The translations under genes and the position numbers were made by a program. From contig CAMAQH010000013.1 in NCBI GenBank assembly GCA_945860295.1, positions 47,604 through 111,603 of the forward strand: DNA of 64,000 nt, in the 5' to 3' direction. Positions 36,919 to 45,522 of the stretch are shown in pieces. Numbering within the stretch: the stretch's first letter is position 1; every line of letters starts with the position of its first letter. The DNA comes from Prosthecobacter debontii (GTDB lineage: Bacteria; Verrucomicrobiota; Verrucomicrobiia; Verrucomicrobiales; Verrucomicrobiaceae). Below the pieces are notes generated by a model. That model was not told where the DNA came from, searched no databases, and saw only the letters and a list, made by a program, of their open reading frames with translations.

Positions 36919-37614
36919 TTAGAACATGAGTTTGGCTAAGAGCAGGACCAAGATGAGGGTGCCAATCAGAGCGGCATTGAAAGCAAAGCCACGGCGCATC
37001 CACGTCATGAGGTCGTCTTTGGAATGAGCAAAAAGCGCTTCACCCGCCTCAGCGACCTCTTCTTCGACAGTCGCTGAAGCTTGCTGCAGCTGCTGTATCG
37101 TCTCTGCCTGACGATGCACGATGAGACGGCGGACACCTTTTTCGTAGCTGGTTTCAGCTTCGCCAAGCGAAACCAAGGCGCGGTCGAGTTCGTGATCGAG
37201 CTGACTGCGTTGCCAGCGCTCTGGCAAGTAGGTCGTCAAATCGTCGAGTCGCTCCTGGAAATCCTGCTGGGTGATAGCGAGATCTTCGACTCGACGGCGT
37301 GCATCTTCGAGGTCGTCAGAGATGGAGCGCAATGCACGGTCCAGCTTGTCGGTGATTTCTTTTTTGCCGGAGACAAATCGCTCCTGTTTGTGACGAAGGT
37401 TTTCGAGGATGAGCTTCAGGCGCTCCACTTCTTCCTGCTGGGAACGCAGTGCGGCAAGACGCTGCTGGGCGTCCCTGACCTGCTGATCCATGTCTTCCAT
37501 GGGTTCTTCGTCGGCATGTCCGATGCTGAATTCAGGGGCATCATCGAAATACAGGATGCTGTCTTCGGATGAATTATTTGGGGCGGCGGCGATTGTGGGA
37601 GCTCTACGGGCCAT
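36919..37614 (-). CDS. Coiled-coil protein with C-terminal membrane anchor
   Basis: A 231-residue protein starting at the ATG at 37614 (MARRAPTIAAAPNNS). The frame is open to 37713 without domain support. A short acidic N-terminal part (DDAPEFSIGHADEEPMEDMD) is followed by a long heptad-patterned helix, residues about 45-200, with repeated L-x-x-L-R and E-x-x-x-L spacing. A single membrane segment closes the protein (FNAALIGTLILVLLLAKLMF). The design is that of a membrane-tethered scaffold facing the cytoplasm. No family is recognised. It lies upstream of a second tail-anchored protein. Confidence 0.7.
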   Translation of the reverse strand: MARRAPTIAAAPNNSSEDSILYFDDAPEFSIGHADEEPMEDMDQQVRDAQQRLAALRSQQEEVERLKLILENLRHKQERFVSGKKEITDKLDRALRSISDDLEDARRRVEDLAITQQDFQERLDDLTTYLPERWQRSQLDHELDRALVSLGEAETSYEKGVRRLIVHRQAETIQQLQQASATVEEEVAEAGEALFAHSKDDLMTWMRRGFAFNAALIGTLILVLLLAKLMF

Positions 37615-37769
37615 GGCTATCGTGATTATTTGTTTAAGCGATAGAAATATTACAGATCCTTTAAGTAATCCAGATTTTTCGTCTTCTTTTTGCCAGCCAC
37701 CAAGGCACTTCACTCAATAAGAGAGTCAAAAAGCCCACAAAACCCAAGGTGGTGAGTTATCCCAAGAGG

Positions 37770-37940
37770 CTATACTGAGGCATTAGAAACTTTTTTCAAA
37801 GCTGCCTGCCAGGCCAACGCATCAGGAATGGCCTGTGCGGCTGAGAGCGGCGTCTTGCTGATGAAGTCCAAACCACGCTCATGAAATCCAATGACGAGCA
37901 CTCAGAGCCAAGGGTGATCCGATGCGATTAAAAGTCCGCC
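37770..37940 (-). pseudogene. 3' remnant of a gene, interrupted by a stop
   Basis: The minus strand reads GGLLIASDHPWL, an in-frame TGA, then VLVIGFHERGLDFISKTPLS and AAQAIPDALAWQAALKKVSN, ending in a TAG at 37770. The amino-acid composition is that of a normal soluble protein and the reading frame is maintained across the stop. No start or upstream part remains. It lies in the 434-bp gap before the XylR-type regulator (37615-38048) and could be a relic of a sugar-related gene once linked to it. The rest of the gap holds nothing recognisable. Confidence 0.4.
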
Positions 37941-38048
37941 ATCGTGTGATGAAAAAACTCTCCGCGACTTTGCATCTTGAAGGTTTTGCAAGAGGCTCAC
38001 CTATCTGTTAATTTTTTTCAATGGCCGAGATTTATCGAGAACCTACGC

Positions 38049-39203
38049 TTAGACTCGATTCTGCCGCCGATACGCACCCGGCGTCATGCCCGAGCGCTTG
38101 TGAAAAGCCTCAGCCATGTATTGAGGGTACTTGAAGCCCGCCCGTTCAGCGATGGCATCCAGCGTGAGGTCTGTTTGAGCAAGCAAGCGCTCAACATGAC
38201 TGAAGCGGATGCGAATGATCTCCTCCCCCGGTGAGCGACCAATAAGTGCTTTCATCCTCCGCTCCAAGGCGCTGCGAGACAATGCAACCTTACGAGCCAC
38301 GTCATCGACACCTATGTCTGCGCTAGCTTTCTCCCGAATGTATTGCAGCGCGCGGGCAATGCGGCCATCTTCCACGGCTACGATGTCGGATGATTGCCGC
38401 ACGATGATGTCGCCGGGTGGAAACAATGTCACGGCGGGTGGCTGAGCTTTCTTTTGCATCCACTCATCCAGCATTTGCGCGGCGGCATAACCAACATTTT
38501 GACCACGAAGCTGCACGCTCGATAGCGGCGGCCAAGCTGTATCACAGAGTGTCTTGTCATTCTCAGTTCCGATCACGGCAATCTCTTCCGGCACGGAAAT
38601 CCCGGCTCGGCGAGCGGCATCTAGCACCCAGAAGCCGAGTTGGTCGTTGCTGGCAAACACGGCGCAGGGTTTCTCCAAAGAGGTGAGCCATTCAGCCACG
38701 CGCCGCTGATGCTGATCCCAGCGCTGTGACTTGCTGCCTGCCTTCTCGGTTTCAAAAACGGAGCACTCAAAGCCGCGCTCCTTCAGTGCATCTCGATAAC
38801 TCTGGCAGCGCTGCTGAAAGAACAACTCCGAGTTGTCCACATAACAGGCAAAGCGCCGAAAGCCACGATCCATGAAATGTGCAGCCACCCGCTGACCGAC
38901 GATGCGATTGTCCATGCCGACAAAGGGAAAGGGATGTTTCAGCACGGTCGTGCGCATCTCGATAACTGGAAGCTTCGTGGCCTTCAATTGCCGGAGTAAC
39001 AAGGGATCAACCGTGCGAGCCAGGATGCCATCGCCCGGCCATTTTTCCAGCCACTCGGGAAAGCTGGAACGCAAGTCACGTGACTCAAAATACAACGACC
39101 ACGGCCCATGCTCCGCCACATATCTTCGGATGCCACGCACGATGTCGCGGCCATAGGAGCGAGAGGTATCCACGAGCACACCGACTTGAGGAATCGAATC
39201 CAT
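38049..39203 (-). CDS. XylR-type transcriptional regulator (LacI-like sensor with AraC HTH)
   Basis: A 384-residue regulator. Residues about 6-265 form a periplasmic-binding-protein-like sensor (VGVLVDTSRSYGRDIVRGIR at the start; CAVFASNDQLGFWVLDAARR in the middle). Residues about 280-384 are an AraC-type double HTH (IGVDDVARKVALSRSALERR, then LDAIAERAGFKYPQYMAEAF). This architecture is that of XylR, which senses xylose or a related sugar. The ATG at 39203 (MDSIPQVGVLVD) was preferred over 39242, whose extension overlaps acpS. It starts 10 bases after acpS, so it may be read from the pdxJ-acpS transcript. No sugar operon lies beside it. Confidence 0.87.
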   Translation of the reverse strand: MDSIPQVGVLVDTSRSYGRDIVRGIRRYVAEHGPWSLYFESRDLRSSFPEWLEKWPGDGILARTVDPLLLRQLKATKLPVIEMRTTVLKHPFPFVGMDNRIVGQRVAAHFMDRGFRRFACYVDNSELFFQQRCQSYRDALKERGFECSVFETEKAGSKSQRWDQHQRRVAEWLTSLEKPCAVFASNDQLGFWVLDAARRAGISVPEEIAVIGTENDKTLCDTAWPPLSSVQLRGQNVGYAAAQMLDEWMQKKAQPPAVTLFPPGDIIVRQSSDIVAVEDGRIARALQYIREKASADIGVDDVARKVALSRSALERRMKALIGRSPGEEIIRIRFSHVERLLAQTDLTLDAIAERAGFKYPQYMAEAFHKRSGMTPGAYRRQNRV

Positions 39204-39213
39204 AAGCGAAGAG

Positions 39214-39594
39214 CTACGCGAGAATGACCTGCGCCATGGCAATATCCTTCGTATGAGTGAGCGAGATGAGCAACGAGGTCACGCCCTGCTGATCCGCATG
39301 AACTTTCGCACCGCCATGGAGGAACAGCTTCGGCTTGCCTGAGGCTTCGCGCATGACCTCAATGTCTTTCCAATCCACGCCCTGTGCCCAAAGTCCGGTG
39401 CCGATGGCTTTTGCCGCAGCCTCCTTTGCCGCAAAGCGCGCCGCATAGTGCATGGCAGGATCAGCACAGGAGTCGCAGTAAGCGATCTCGCCAGCGGTGA
39501 AGGTGCGCTCTTTGAACCTCTCACCATGCTTCGTGAGCAGGTCGCGAATACGGCCCACTTCCACGAGATCAATGCCGAGGCCAAGAGGTGTCAT
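39214..39594 (-). CDS. acpS: Holo-acyl-carrier-protein synthase
   Basis: Transfers 4'-phosphopantetheine from CoA to the acyl carrier protein, activating fatty-acid synthesis. The 126 residues match the AcpS family. GLGIDLVEVGRIRDLL at the N-terminus contains the metal-binding Asp, and FAAKEAAAKAIGTGL carries the catalytic Glu and Lys. SLTHTKDIAMAQVIL closes the chain. The start overlaps the pdxJ stop by four bases. The pdxJ-acpS pairing is the same as in E. coli and many other bacteria. Confidence 0.95.
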   Translation of the reverse strand: MTPLGLGIDLVEVGRIRDLLTKHGERFKERTFTAGEIAYCDSCADPAMHYAARFAAKEAAAKAIGTGLWAQGVDWKDIEVMREASGKPKLFLHGGAKVHADQQGVTSLLISLTHTKDIAMAQVILA

Positions 39595-40340
39595 TTACCT
39601 GGATAACCTTTTATCACTTCAAGCATCTCCAGAATCGCGGTGCGCAGACCAACGAACACGGAACGCGCCACAATACTGTGCCCGATATTCAGCTCCGCCA
39701 GATGCGGGACGATGAATAGCTCTGGCAGATTCTCCGTGGTGAGTCCGTGACCAGCATTGATCTGCAAACCGAGGCTGTGCCCGAGTTCCGCCGCCGCTTT
39801 CAGACGAAAAGCTTCCATCGCGCGCTTCTCACCGATTTCATTGGCAAAGGTGCCCGTGTGCAGTTCGATCATCCTCGCCCCGATCTCAGCGGAGGCGCGC
39901 ACTTGATCGAGATCGGGATCGATGAACATGCTCACGCGAGTGCCGTTTTGCTCAAGCTTGCTGACGCTGGCACGCAGCGCTTCCCTTTGCCCAACGACAT
40001 CCAGTCCACCCTCCGTCGTGACCTCCTCGCGATTCTCCGGCACCATGCAGACGAAGTGAGGCTTCACCTTCAGCGCTATACCGAGAATCTCCGGCGTGTT
40101 GCCCATCTCTAAGTTCATCATGGTTCCGATCTCACGACGCAGCAGATAGACGTCCTCATCCACGATGTGCCGCCGGTCCGCCCGCAAATGCACGGTGATA
40201 GAGTGCGCCCCCGCCGCCTCAGCCTCCAGAGCGGCCTGGAGAATGGAAGGCTCCACATTGTGGGCACCGAGCATGGTGCGATAGCGCGCCTGCCGAAGCG
40301 TGGCGACGTGATCAATATTGACGCCGAGATAGATGGACAT
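39591..40340 (-). CDS. pdxJ: Pyridoxine 5'-phosphate synthase
   Basis: Condenses 1-deoxy-D-xylulose 5-phosphate with 3-amino-2-oxopropyl phosphate to pyridoxine phosphate, the ring-closing step of DXP-dependent vitamin B6 synthesis. The 249-residue TIM barrel opens with LGVNIDHVATLRQARY, and contains HLRADRRHI, FVCMVPENREEVTTEGGLDV and INAGHGLTTEN with the conserved catalytic His and Glu residues. It lies directly upstream of acpS and overlaps it. A divergent MoxR gene starts 186 bases away. Identification is secure. Confidence 0.97.
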   Translation of the reverse strand: MSIYLGVNIDHVATLRQARYRTMLGAHNVEPSILQAALEAEAAGAHSITVHLRADRRHIVDEDVYLLRREIGTMMNLEMGNTPEILGIALKVKPHFVCMVPENREEVTTEGGLDVVGQREALRASVSKLEQNGTRVSMFIDPDLDQVRASAEIGARMIELHTGTFANEIGEKRAMEAFRLKAAAELGHSLGLQINAGHGLTTENLPELFIVPHLAELNIGHSIVARSVFVGLRTAILEMLEVIKGYPGK

Positions 40341-40526
40341 GGTTGGGCTGAGACATCACAGATGACATGAGCATCGGCAACCTGCTTCTGATGGTAAAAC
40401 GACACCGGGAAAACTTGCCGGATGAGGCTTCCACCTGTAGGCAGCACTCAATCTGTAACGCAGGAAAGAACGCCCGGTCTGACTTCGTGTTTCGTACTTG
40501 CCTTTTTGCCCCCTCGTTTACTCCCC

Positions 40527-41528
40527 ATGTCCGACACCGCTGCTGCTGCCTCCCTCGTTTCAGGATTCAACAAACTCAAAGCTGCCCTGAGCAAACGGAT
40601 CGTCGGTCAGGATGCCGTGATCGAGCAGGTCTTCATCGCCATCGCAGCCGGGGGGCATAGTTTGCTGGAAGGCGTTCCTGGCTTAGCGAAAACGCTGCTC
40701 GTCAAATCATTGGCGGATGCCATGCACCTCGGCTTCCGCCGCATCCAGTTCACGCCAGATTTGATGCCAGCCGACATCACCGGCACCGAGATCATTCAAG
40801 AAGATGCCGATACGGGACGCCGCAAGCTCGTCTTCCAGCACGGGCCGATCTTTTCACAAATCATCCTAGCCGACGAGATTAACCGCACGCCGCCGAAGAC
40901 ACAGGCCGCGCTGCTCGAAGCCATGCAAGAAAAGCACGTCACTGTCGGCCAGACAACCTATGAACTGCCGAAGCCTTTCTTCGTGCTCGCCACGCAGAAC
41001 CCCATCGAGCAAGAAGGCACCTACCCGCTGCCTGAAGCGCAAAAAGACCGCTTCCTGTTTCTGATCAAAGTCGATTACCCAAACCGCGATGAAGAGCGCG
41101 AGATCGTCGCCCGCACCACTGGCGGCGCTCAGGAAGAAATTCAGCCCGTCATCACCGCTGAAGAATTGCAGGCTGCTCAGGCGCTCGCTCGCAAAGTGCC
41201 CGTTCCCGATCACGTCACCGACTTCGTGCTCGACCTCGTCCGCGCAACCCGCCCTAATGAGCCCGGTGCCCTGCCCTATGTGAAAGAGATGCTGAGCTGG
41301 GGAGCCGGTCCGCGCGCGAGTCAGATGCTCGTCCTCGCCGGTAAAGTCCGTGCGCTGCTTCACAACCGCACCCATGTCACCATTGATGACATCGAAGCCC
41401 TGGCCATGCCAGCCTTGAGACATCGTCTGGTGCCAACTTTCCACGCCGAAGCAGAAGGTGTGACCGTGGACATGATCGTCGCCGAAATCATCAAGAAAGT
41501 GAAGAAGGCGGAAGCTCGGGTTCTGTAA
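40527..41528 (+). CDS. MoxR-family AAA+ ATPase
   Basis: A 333-residue AAA+ ATPase of the MoxR class. Walker A is GVPGLAKT (residues 49-56), Walker B is [20 protein letters not shown], and the C-terminal lid has [18 protein letters not shown]. MoxR ATPases act as chaperones for vWA-domain partners that load metals or remodel complexes. I chose the ATG at 40527 ([11 protein letters not shown]). A frame open to 40422 adds 35 residues with no support. It heads a cluster with DUF58 and BatA/vWA proteins, the expected partners. Confidence 0.92.
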   Translation: MSDTAAAASLVSGFNKLKAALSKRIVGQDAVIEQVFIAIAAGGHSLLEGVPGLAKTLLVKSLADAMHLGFRRIQFTPDLMPADITGTEIIQEDADTGRRKLVFQHGPIFSQIILADEINRTPPKTQAALLEAMQEKHVTVGQTTYELPKPFFVLATQNPIEQEGTYPLPEAQKDRFLFLIKVDYPNRDEEREIVARTTGGAQEEIQPVITAEELQAAQALARKVPVPDHVTDFVLDLVRATRPNEPGALPYVKEMLSWGAGPRASQMLVLAGKVRALLHNRTHVTIDDIEALAMPALRHRLVPTFHAEAEGVTVDMIVAEIIKKVKKAEARVL

Positions 41529-41542
41529 CGCGGAGCATTGTC

Positions 41543-41644
41543 ACAGGATTAACAAGATTTTCAGGATACACAGGATTCCTCAATCCATGTCTTTGCCTTC
41601 CAATCTTCTGAATCCTGTTAATCCTCCAATCCTGTTAATCCTGT
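41543..41644. repeat. Hairpin of degenerate AATCCTGTTAATCCTG repeats
   Basis: The left arm begins ACAGGATTAACAAGATTTTC (41543-41577) and the right arm AATCCTGTTAATCCTCCAAT (41611-41644). They are inverted imperfect copies of a (CA)GGATTAA unit with a 33-base loop. The element fills almost the whole 130-base gap between the MoxR and DUF58 genes, so it lies within the operon transcript. Confidence 0.82.
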
Positions 41645-41658
41645 AATCAAGAGCCACA

Positions 41659-42552
41659 ATGGCCACCCTCTCTTCCATCCTCGAAGCCGAAGACATTACC
41701 AGTCTGCATAACCTGCAGCTCTTCGCGCGCACCGTGGTTGAAGGTTTTACTTCTGGGCATCACACCTCACCGCACAAAGGTTTCAGTGTCGAGTTCCGCC
41801 AGCACCGACCTTATGTACAGGGCGATGACATCCGCCGCCTCGACTGGAAAATCTTTGGCCGCGCCGACCGCTTTTACATCCGTGAGTACGACGAGGAAAC
41901 CAATCTCCGCGCCACCATCGTGCTCGATGCCAGCGGCAGCATGGGCTACCGCGGCCAGAAGGGCGTGCTGAAGTTCGACTACGCGCGCAAGCTCGCCGCC
42001 GCCATGGCCTACCTGCTCATGTCGCAGCAAGATGCCGTGGGCCTGATCACGTTCGACAGCAAGGTGCGTGACTTCATCCCAAACCAGACCCGGATCACCC
42101 ATCTGCATCACATTCTGGAAACGATGATCAAGACCGAGCCCGGCAAGGACACCGCGCTCGCCCCAGTGCTCGAATCCCTCGCCCAGCGCCTGAAGCGCCG
42201 TGGGATCGTCATCCTCATCAGCGACTTCTTTGATGACCCCGCAGCCATATTAAAAGCCATCGGTGTTCTGCGCAAAAAAGGTCACGAGATCATCGCCATG
42301 CAGCTCTGGGACCGCGATGAACTGGAGTTCCCTTTCGGTCAATGGTCACGCTTTGAGAACCTAGAGAAAGACGACGACTTTCTCCTCCTCGACCCCGCCA
42401 CAATCCGCCAACGTTACCTCGAAGTTTTAAAGAACTTCCAAGAGCAGCTCAAAGACGGCCTCCGCAAACATCAGGTCGATTACCTTTCGCTCCCCACCGA
42501 TGAACCTCACGTTGCGGCACTGAGAAGCTATCTGGCTTTGCGGATGCGTTAA
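41659..42552 (+). CDS. DUF58-domain (vWA-like) protein
   Basis: A 297-residue protein with the DUF58 signature: GHHTSPHKGFSVEFRQHRPY followed by VQGDDIRRLDWKIFGR. The vWA-like fold follows, with the metal-ion-dependent adhesion motif LDASGSMGYRG (D-x-S-x-S) and VILISDFFDDP. DUF58 proteins are partners of MoxR ATPases in membrane-linked chaperone systems. There is no signal peptide, so it is cytosolic. It lies between MoxR and the BatA protein, with the Uma2 gene after it. Confidence 0.9.
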   Translation: MATLSSILEAEDITSLHNLQLFARTVVEGFTSGHHTSPHKGFSVEFRQHRPYVQGDDIRRLDWKIFGRADRFYIREYDEETNLRATIVLDASGSMGYRGQKGVLKFDYARKLAAAMAYLLMSQQDAVGLITFDSKVRDFIPNQTRITHLHHILETMIKTEPGKDTALAPVLESLAQRLKRRGIVILISDFFDDPAAILKAIGVLRKKGHEIIAMQLWDRDELEFPFGQWSRFENLEKDDDFLLLDPATIRQRYLEVLKNFQEQLKDGLRKHQVDYLSLPTDEPHVAALRSYLALRMR

Positions 42553-42596
42553 AGACCAGTATTGCCACCTCACTGCCCTCCCCTTACACTCACCCC

Positions 42597-43163
42597 ATGA
42601 TCGCCGATGTTCTCGATAGTCCTGAAGCCCGCCAGACGGTATACCCGCTGAGCGTGTCGTTTTATCACGAGGCCGGAAAGCTCGGCCTCATCGGTGAAGA
42701 AGTGGAACTACTGGACGGAGTAATTTTCAAAAAGATGCCCAAGTCGCCACTCCACCAATACCTTGCCAGAAAGCTTCAGCGCCTTCTCGCTGCTCTCGTG
42801 CCCTCCGGCTATTTCGTGGACCGCGAAAGCCCCATCACCTGTGTTAGTTCAGAGCCAGAGCCTGATGTCGCCGTTTTCACTGGCAGCAGTGACGACTATC
42901 AAAGTGCGCACCCCACCACCGCCGAACTCGTCATCGAAATCTCCATCAGCACTCAGCAGCGTGACCGCAGCAAGGCTGCCGTCTACGCCGAGGCTGGCGT
43001 GAAGGAATACTGGATCATCGAGCCAGATCTCAATCTCGTGACCCTGCACACAAACCCGCAAGCCACAGGCTATGCCACCCGACAAATATTCACCGCTCAG
43101 GATCTCGTACCCAGCACCATTTTCCCAGCCTTCACCCTGCGCCTCGCTGACCTCACCGCCTGA
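42597..43163 (+). CDS. Uma2-family (DUF820) restriction-endonuclease-fold protein
   Basis: A 188-residue protein of the Uma2/DUF820 family, with a PD-(D/E)xK nuclease fold. Key blocks are EVELLDGVIFKKMPKSPLHQ, SEPEPDVAVF with the catalytic Asp, TAELVIEISISTQQRDRSKA with the Glu of the active site, and AGVKEYWIIEPD. The family is widespread in cyanobacteria and PVC bacteria as scattered copies of unknown purpose. It interrupts the otherwise classical MoxR-DUF58-BatA order and is flanked by repeats, so it looks like a later insertion. Confidence 0.87.
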   Translation: MIADVLDSPEARQTVYPLSVSFYHEAGKLGLIGEEVELLDGVIFKKMPKSPLHQYLARKLQRLLAALVPSGYFVDRESPITCVSSEPEPDVAVFTGSSDDYQSAHPTTAELVIEISISTQQRDRSKAAVYAEAGVKEYWIIEPDLNLVTLHTNPQATGYATRQIFTAQDLVPSTIFPAFTLRLADLTA

Positions 43164-43185
43164 TGATCAGTTCTAATTCGAGTTT

Positions 43186-43240
43186 AGTCATTGAGGCTTC
43201 GTCATTCCTTCGTCATTCGGATTTCGTCATTCGTCATTCC
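43186..43240. repeat. Tandem TCGTCATTC-type repeats before the BatA gene
   Basis: The spacer between the Uma2 gene and the BatA gene is built of CTTCGTCATTC, CTTCGTCATTC, GGATTTCGTCATTC and GTCATTC units. Only one arm is seen, with no inverted partner. The last unit lies five bases before the GTG start at 43246. The same TGACGAAT unit forms the hairpin at 20946-21030. Confidence 0.75.
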
Positions 43241-43245
43241 TTCCC

Positions 43246-45384
43246 GTGACCTTCCTCAACGCCATCCTCCTCGCGGGCGCTGCGGCCTTTCTCATCCCGC
43301 TCCTGATTCACCTGCTGAACAAGCGCAAGGTGCAGACAGTGCGCTGGGGGGCCATGCATCTGCTTCAAGAGGTGATCCGGCAGCGGAAGCGCAAGTTGAA
43401 CATCGAGCAGTGGCTGCTTCTGGCGGTGCGCATCGCGATCCCCATCGTGCTGGCACTGTGTCTGGCTCGACCGGTGCTTACAGCGCTGCGGTCGTTCGGG
43501 CTGGGCAAGACCTCGCTGGTAATGTTGCTGGATGATTCGTTTTCAATGCGCGCTCCATCCGCAGGTGGATCACCAGCAGAGCGTGCGCGAGTCGAAGTCG
43601 GACACATGCTCGAAGCTCAACCAAAGGGCTCCGATGCGCAGGTCGTTCTCGCAGGTGGCAATGCGCGGCGACTTCTGGATCAATCCACCAGCACGCTGGA
43701 TGTCATCCCGAAGCAACTCGCCGAGACTGCCAATCAGGCCGGACCGGTGAAGATCAATGACGCGCTGCAAACCGCTGCTGCCTCGCTTTCCAAAGCCACC
43801 AGCGGTTCACGCGAACTCGCCATCGTCTCCGACTTTCAGGCGAGTGACTGGCAGAGCGTAGCAGATGGCGCGGCACTGCCTGCGCTGGAGTCGCTGCTCA
43901 AGCAGGAGCCGAAACCACAGGTCACGTTTTATCGGCTCGCGAGTGATCTCACAGAGAACCTCAGCATCGCCAGCGCGGATCTCTCCGCGCTGGTCGTTGC
44001 GCAGGAGCAGCCTATCGGACTGCGGGCGCGCATTCAAAATCATGGCAAGCGCCAGTGGCAGGATGTGGCCGTGCATCTGGAAGCAGATGGCGCACGTCTC
44101 CGCACCTCGCGTGTGAGTTTAGCACCAGAAGGTGAGGCTGTGATCGCCTTCACCCACGCTTTCGACAAAGTGGGTGATCGCTCGCTAGCGGTGCGTTTGG
44201 AGGGCGACAGCTTCCCGGATGACAACGCCTTTTACTCCGTGGTGCAGGTGCGTAACCAATTGAATGTTCTTCTCGTCGATGGCGATTCGAGCACCGAGCC
44301 GCTGGAAGGTGCCGCCGACTTCCTGGAGCTCGCTTTGACGCCCTATCAGTCCGCCAGAGCAACGCTGAAAGACCTGATCCGCACCACGAAGGTGGACGCG
44401 AAGAGGCTGCGTGAAACCGACTTCAAAGGCATGGAAGTCATCGTGCTGGCGGATGTGGATCGCCTGCAAGGCAACCGCTTCAACGAGTTGGACAAATTCG
44501 TCAAAGCTGGCGGCGGGCTCATCGTCTTCGCCGGACCGCACTGCGATCTGGATTGGTACAACCGCGACTTCTTCCGCAAAGGTGAAGGCATGTTACCTGT
44601 CGGAATCAAAGGCCTACAACGCGCGGCCAGCACCTCCCTGCCCGCGCGCATCCAGCAGCAGCGCCTCACGCATCCGTCCACGGTTTACTTCAACGACGCA
44701 CGCGGAGGCAGACTTCAAGACGCAGAATTTCAAAGCTGGTTGGAATTTGATGTGGCGAAAGACACGAGTGCCAAGCCCATCCTGCAACTCGACCGTGGCA
44801 CGCCTTTGTTCATCGAGAAAGCACGCGACCGTGGCCGCGTCATTTTCGCCGCTACCACCGCCGATGCCGAGTGGTCAAACCTGCCGCTGCAACCCTTCTT
44901 CGTGCCGCTCATGCAGCGCCTCGTCACCTATCTCGCGACACAGAGCGCCATCAGCGCCTGGGATCAGGTCGGTGCGCCGTTGCGCATCGTCTTTCCCAAA
45001 GAGCGCGTCGGAATCGAGTACACCCTGCGTGATCCCACCGGCCAGACGCAGACGATCAAAGCCAAAGCCGATGGCGACAAGTCGATACTCGAATCCAAGC
45101 CCATCGCCGCGCCCGGCATCTATAAGCTCACACAAGGCAACGAGACACGCCTGCTCGCTTACAACCTCGACCCCGCCGAATCCAACCTCAGCCCCTTGTC
45201 TGCCGACAAAGTCAAAGCCCTCGCCGACCGTCACAACGCCGCGTTTGTCGACTCCTTCGAAGGCTGGCAGAAACTCGACCGCACCCGCCGTCACGGCAGC
45301 GAACTATGGCAGCCGTTCTTGATCGCACTTCTCGCACTATTGTTCTTCGAGGTTCTACTTCAGCAGAGGATCGCGCGCGGCTAG
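43246..45384 (+). CDS. BatA-type vWA membrane protein
   Basis: A 712-residue membrane protein. The N-terminal BatA/aerotolerance motif (ILLAGAAAFLIPLLIHLLNK followed by RKVQTVRWGAMHLLQEV) is the family hallmark. A helix near residues 55-75 precedes the vWA domain. The MIDAS-like motif is LLDDSFSMRAP. A DUF4350/GATase-like region follows (VIVLADVDRLQG, GGGLIVFAGPH). A hydrophobic segment closes the chain (LWQPFLIALLALLFFEVLLQ). The start is a GTG at 43246 directly behind a repeat block. Such proteins work with MoxR and DUF58, perhaps in periplasmic protein maturation. That role is inferred from family knowledge. Confidence 0.87.
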   Translation: MTFLNAILLAGAAAFLIPLLIHLLNKRKVQTVRWGAMHLLQEVIRQRKRKLNIEQWLLLAVRIAIPIVLALCLARPVLTALRSFGLGKTSLVMLLDDSFSMRAPSAGGSPAERARVEVGHMLEAQPKGSDAQVVLAGGNARRLLDQSTSTLDVIPKQLAETANQAGPVKINDALQTAAASLSKATSGSRELAIVSDFQASDWQSVADGAALPALESLLKQEPKPQVTFYRLASDLTENLSIASADLSALVVAQEQPIGLRARIQNHGKRQWQDVAVHLEADGARLRTSRVSLAPEGEAVIAFTHAFDKVGDRSLAVRLEGDSFPDDNAFYSVVQVRNQLNVLLVDGDSSTEPLEGAADFLELALTPYQSARATLKDLIRTTKVDAKRLRETDFKGMEVIVLADVDRLQGNRFNELDKFVKAGGGLIVFAGPHCDLDWYNRDFFRKGEGMLPVGIKGLQRAASTSLPARIQQQRLTHPSTVYFNDARGGRLQDAEFQSWLEFDVAKDTSAKPILQLDRGTPLFIEKARDRGRVIFAATTADAEWSNLPLQPFFVPLMQRLVTYLATQSAISAWDQVGAPLRIVFPKERVGIEYTLRDPTGQTQTIKAKADGDKSILESKPIAAPGIYKLTQGNETRLLAYNLDPAESNLSPLSADKVKALADRHNAAFVDSFEGWQKLDRTRRHGSELWQPFLIALLALLFFEVLLQQRIARG

Positions 45385-45395
45385 CGCCCTCCCAG

Positions 45396-45513
45396 AAGTA
45401 CTTAGTGCTCAATGTTTAGTTATTAGTTTTCAAACCTTCCATCATCTCAGCCTCCTACTTTCTACAGCTCCATCACTTCTGACTAAACACTAACCACTAA
45501 ATACTAAACACTT
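45396..45513. repeat. Hairpin of degenerate TTTAGTG/CACTAAA repeats
   Basis: The left arm begins AAGTACTTAGTGCTCAATGT (45396-45426). The right arm CTAAACACTAACCACTAAAT continues to TACTAAACACTT (45483-45513) and repeats a (C)ACTAAA unit four times. The arms are imperfect inverted copies with a 56-base loop, filling most of the 138-base gap between the BatA and vWA genes. Confidence 0.8.
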
Positions 45514-45522
45514 TCTCCTCGA

